Part shown: piece after piece, positions 62,125 to 64,000 of the stretch
Layout: each line of letters starts with the position of its first letter
Numbering within the stretch: position 1 is the stretch's first letter
DNA from: UBA8437 sp963582065
GTDB lineage: Bacteria > Planctomycetota > Planctomycetia > Planctomycetales > Planctomycetaceae
Assembly: GCA_963582065.1 (NCBI GenBank)
Contig: CAUZRQ010000021.1
Coordinates: 1-64,000 of the forward strand
Direction: 5' to 3'
DNA length: 64,000 bases
The notes under the pieces: model-generated
Database searches by the model: none
Told to the model about the DNA's origin: nothing
What the model saw: only the letters and a program-made list of their open reading frames with translations
Program-made: the position numbers and the translations under genes

Positions 62125-63441
62125 TCAGTTGGCGCCAGTCTCCGCCCGACGCCCGGGGCTGTCGCTCTTGCGGGTACTCCGTTCGGACCACTTCTGCAGG
62201 ACAGGGACCACGAACTTCGCGAAACGCTCGGCACCGGCCTGGTTCCAGTGCCCATCGAGGGGCAACCAGCAGGCCCGAATCTCTTCGACACTGCAATCCT
62301 CGAACGCCTCGGATCCGTCGACATAATCTGCCTGGATCAGCCGGGCGAACGCCTGGGTTTCCCAGAACTCACCCACCGCCTCCAGATACCAGGCCGTCGT
62401 CTCGGATCCGAGACCGGCACGGGTCAGCAGGACCTCGCGGTAGGGAATGTGCACAACCAGCGCAGGCACTTGCTTGTCCTGCAGTGCCTGCTCGACCTGC
62501 CGGACGATCTGCCGACGATCGAAAAAGAACAACTCCGCGTCGGGGAAATACTGCAGGCTTTCGAGCAACAGCCGGGAATCGTCTGGCCGTCGGATGAAGT
62601 GGTCGATGACGGCACGACATTTCCCGGCCAGGTAGTAACGGAAGGGACGTGCAACCGATGGGCGACGCTGACCAGACAGGTACTGGTCGAAGATCTGGGG
62701 AGAAACCACCTGCCAGGTCTCCAGCGGCCGCAGGCGATCGCGTCCGACGGCTGGCTGGTGTGGTGGATCGGGCTGACCCGGCGCACCGAAGGCAGGCCTT
62801 CGGCCCAGCAACATCGATTGGTTGTTTCCGGGAACCACCTGGTCCCAGAACGTCAACGGCCGGCTCAGGTCGCTGCCGAAGACGGCGAAGATGACGCCGT
62901 CGATCTCGTAGTCTTCGGCGACGATGATCTCGGTCAGGACGCGGTGCCAGTTGGCCAGGCCACCCCCGTCGATCGAGAAATTCAGGAGTTCGACGGGCGA
63001 ACCCTGTTGCTCCGAAAGCGCCTCGGCCACCTCCGGCCAGTTCCGCTCCATGTAGAGACCAGAGCTGAACGAATCTCCGAAGACGACGTATCGTTTCCGG
63101 TTGGTTTCCCCGCGCCGAGGCGAAAAGTCATCGTCATCGGGTACACCCAGGTTGTTGCCGCGGAAAACGCCCACCGATTCGATCGTGCCGTTGGAGCTGA
63201 TGATCATCATCCGCGTGGGGTCGGCACCCAGTCGACATCCCAGTACCGGATCGAATTCGACAGCCGAGCGTCGGCCCTTGACGTCATGGACCCAGATCGC
63301 CTGCGGCTCGATGTCGCCCCGCATGTACAGCGCCGTCAGAACAGCTTCCGCCACGCCGTAACTGATCAACAGCGTCGTCACCGAGACCAGCAGCTTTTTC
63401 CAGAGTGGCCATCGCCGATCTCGTTGTGCCGGTTCTGTCAT
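62125..63441 (-). CDS. Membrane-anchored SGNH/GDSL-like hydrolase
   Basis: 438 residues. One N-terminal transmembrane helix (KLLVSVTTLLISYGVAEAVL) anchors the protein. The SGNH block I motif YVVFGDSFSSGLY places the likely nucleophile at S124. The C-terminal block LPLDGHWNQAGAERFAKF supplies D396 and H398 as the dyad. The N-terminal part (HDVKGRRSAVEFDPVLGCRL) is typical of membrane SGNH proteins related to acyl- or acetyl-transfer on polysaccharides. Possible role: deacetylation or acylation of an envelope polymer. Single gene. Sure of fold, not of substrate. Confidence 0.78.
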   Translation of the reverse strand: MTEPAQRDRRWPLWKKLLVSVTTLLISYGVAEAVLTALYMRGDIEPQAIWVHDVKGRRSAVEFDPVLGCRLGADPTRMMIISSNGTIESVGVFRGNNLGVPDDDDFSPRRGETNRKRYVVFGDSFSSGLYMERNWPEVAEALSEQQGSPVELLNFSIDGGGLANWHRVLTEIIVAEDYEIDGVIFAVFGSDLSRPLTFWDQVVPGNNQSMLLGRRPAFGAPGQPDPPHQPAVGRDRLRPLETWQVVSPQIFDQYLSGQRRPSVARPFRYYLAGKCRAVIDHFIRRPDDSRLLLESLQYFPDAELFFFDRRQIVRQVEQALQDKQVPALVVHIPYREVLLTRAGLGSETTAWYLEAVGEFWETQAFARLIQADYVDGSEAFEDCSVEEIRACWLPLDGHWNQAGAERFAKFVVPVLQKWSERSTRKSDSPGRRAETGAN

Positions 63442-63569
63442 CGCAGGCTCGTTAGCAGTGACCGAATTCCAGCCCGCTCGTCCCGGTGTTTCAGGGCGAG
63501 CACGAGGAACCGGAAGGCTTCACGTTTGTCCGCTGAAATGACGTTTGTGCCGTTGAAGTCTGCTCACTG

Positions 63570-64000
63570 TCAGCGGCCCGCTCGCCGAACGTCGTTGATC
63601 TCGCTTCGCGACAGGGCCCGGCGGTAGATCCTCACGTCCTTCATCCTGCCGTTGAAGAAATCGTGTTGGCCCAGGCCGATCTTCAGTGGTCCCTTTGTCG
63701 ACAGGTTGAAGGCCGCCGGATCAAAACGGGAACTCTCGGCCACCCGTTTTCCGTCAATGGACAACCGCAATCGGTTGCCCTTTCTGATTGCAGCCAGGTG
63801 GTGCCAACCGGCCGAAAGCGCCCGGTCGTGGGTGACACTCTTGCCTGCCTCAAGCGAGAGCACGTGGCCGGAGGGGAGGACGCCGCAGAAGAGCTTGCCT
63901 TCGAAGACGGCCATCGACCAGGCCCGGCGGTACCGCACGTCCGGAGTGTTGTCCAATCGCCCGGTCGAGGTCCACTTGCTGCCGCCGTCGTAGCGGTAGA
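63570..64000 (-). CDS. LamG-domain protein (partial, N-terminus cut by window edge)
   Basis: An open frame enters from the right edge and stops at 63570, giving about 143 residues of C-terminus. The order is canonical for a LamG fold: LPSGHVLSLEAGKSVTHD, WHHLAAIRKGNRLRLSIDGK, then PLKIGLGQHDFFNGRMKDVR and IYRRALSRSEINDVR at the very end. The part before (YRYDGGSKWTSTGRLDNTPD, AWSMAVFEGKLFCG) looks like the end of a propeller. Probably an exported carbohydrate-binding protein. The TTG at 63956 is not a likely start because the frame continues upstream. Confidence 0.75.
   Translation of the reverse strand, partial: YRYDGGSKWTSTGRLDNTPDVRYRRAWSMAVFEGKLFCGVLPSGHVLSLEAGKSVTHDRALSAGWHHLAAIRKGNRLRLSIDGKRVAESSRFDPAAFNLSTKGPLKIGLGQHDFFNGRMKDVRIYRRALSRSEINDVRRAGR

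Noticed and set aside
1..64000. tRNA, rRNA, CRISPR, insertion sequences, phage or integrase genes
   Set aside because: I looked for T-loop-like strings, regular short repeats, transposase motifs and terminal inverted repeats and found nothing convincing.

Overview
The window looks like a piece of a GC-rich chromosome from the bacterial phylum Planctomycetota, probably class Planctomycetia. The evidence is the gene content: two DUF1501 proteins, a DUF1552 protein next to a giant DUF1587/1592/1588/1585 cytochrome, a DUF3472 protein, many exported beta-propellers and LamG modules, several Tat-type leaders, and many single-gene units. I saw no rRNA, tRNA, CRISPR array, insertion sequence, phage gene or integrase. 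Genes alternate strands often and most sit alone or in runs of two or three.

Layout. 1-5.4 kb: an edge-truncated exported glycosidase-like TIM barrel, an exported epoxide hydrolase, a DEAD-box helicase with a C-terminal cold-shock domain, and a broken sialidase-like gene. 5.6-15.8 kb: an FAD amine/amino-acid oxidase, the DUF1552 plus DUF1592-type cytochrome pair, a sialidase-like propeller, an NHL propeller with a histone-H1-like Lys/Ala tail, and a DUF3592 membrane protein. 15.9-25.2 kb: a sugar isomerase/epimerase divergent from a secreted propeller (family P, below), two DUF1501 proteins, and a large membrane-anchored HEAT-repeat protein. 25.2-30.3 kb: DUF3472 protein, APC permease plus RraA-like aldolase, and a coupled pair of small membrane proteins. 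30.7-40.0 kb: a family P propeller with LamG, a frameshifted lipoprotein, a second membrane HEAT protein, a tandem pectate-lyase-fold protein, a decayed LRR gene, a sialidase and the intact LRR gene. 40.2-45.5 kb: YndJ-like plus DUF1990 pair, a PhyH dioxygenase, a clan GH-A-like glycosidase, and a redoxin lipoprotein. 46.0-57.4 kb: three more family P propellers, an NHL propeller, a small membrane protein, a Tat-exported unknown, and feoA-feoB. 57.6-64.0 kb: a TRAP transporter (P-Q-M), a HETTH metallopeptidase, a membrane-anchored SGNH-like protein and an edge-truncated LamG protein.

How it fits together: the content is mainly an extracytoplasmic apparatus for recognising and degrading complex glycans (glycosidase-like barrels, pectate-lyase fold, sialidase-like propellers, LamG modules), with uptake and intracellular steps (TRAP, APC, sugar isomerase, RraA, PhyH, FAD oxidase) and ferrous iron import.

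The most noteworthy signals are: (1) five dispersed paralogues of one secreted two-domain family (N-terminal propeller plus a conserved C-terminal module ending in an aromatic L-x-[AS]-F), here called family P; (2) one member carries a LamG domain whose C-terminal half precedes its N-terminal half, inserted inside the propeller; (3) two paralogous membrane-anchored HEAT-repeat proteins with a shared multi-pass N-terminus of unknown function; (4) a DEAD helicase fused to a cold-shock domain; (5) three damaged genes, one of which can be aligned to its intact paralogue 1.5 kb away. Start codons were chosen by ribosome-binding site, signal peptide or homologous start where possible and are flagged where uncertain. 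No database search was run, so all family names come from recognition of motifs.
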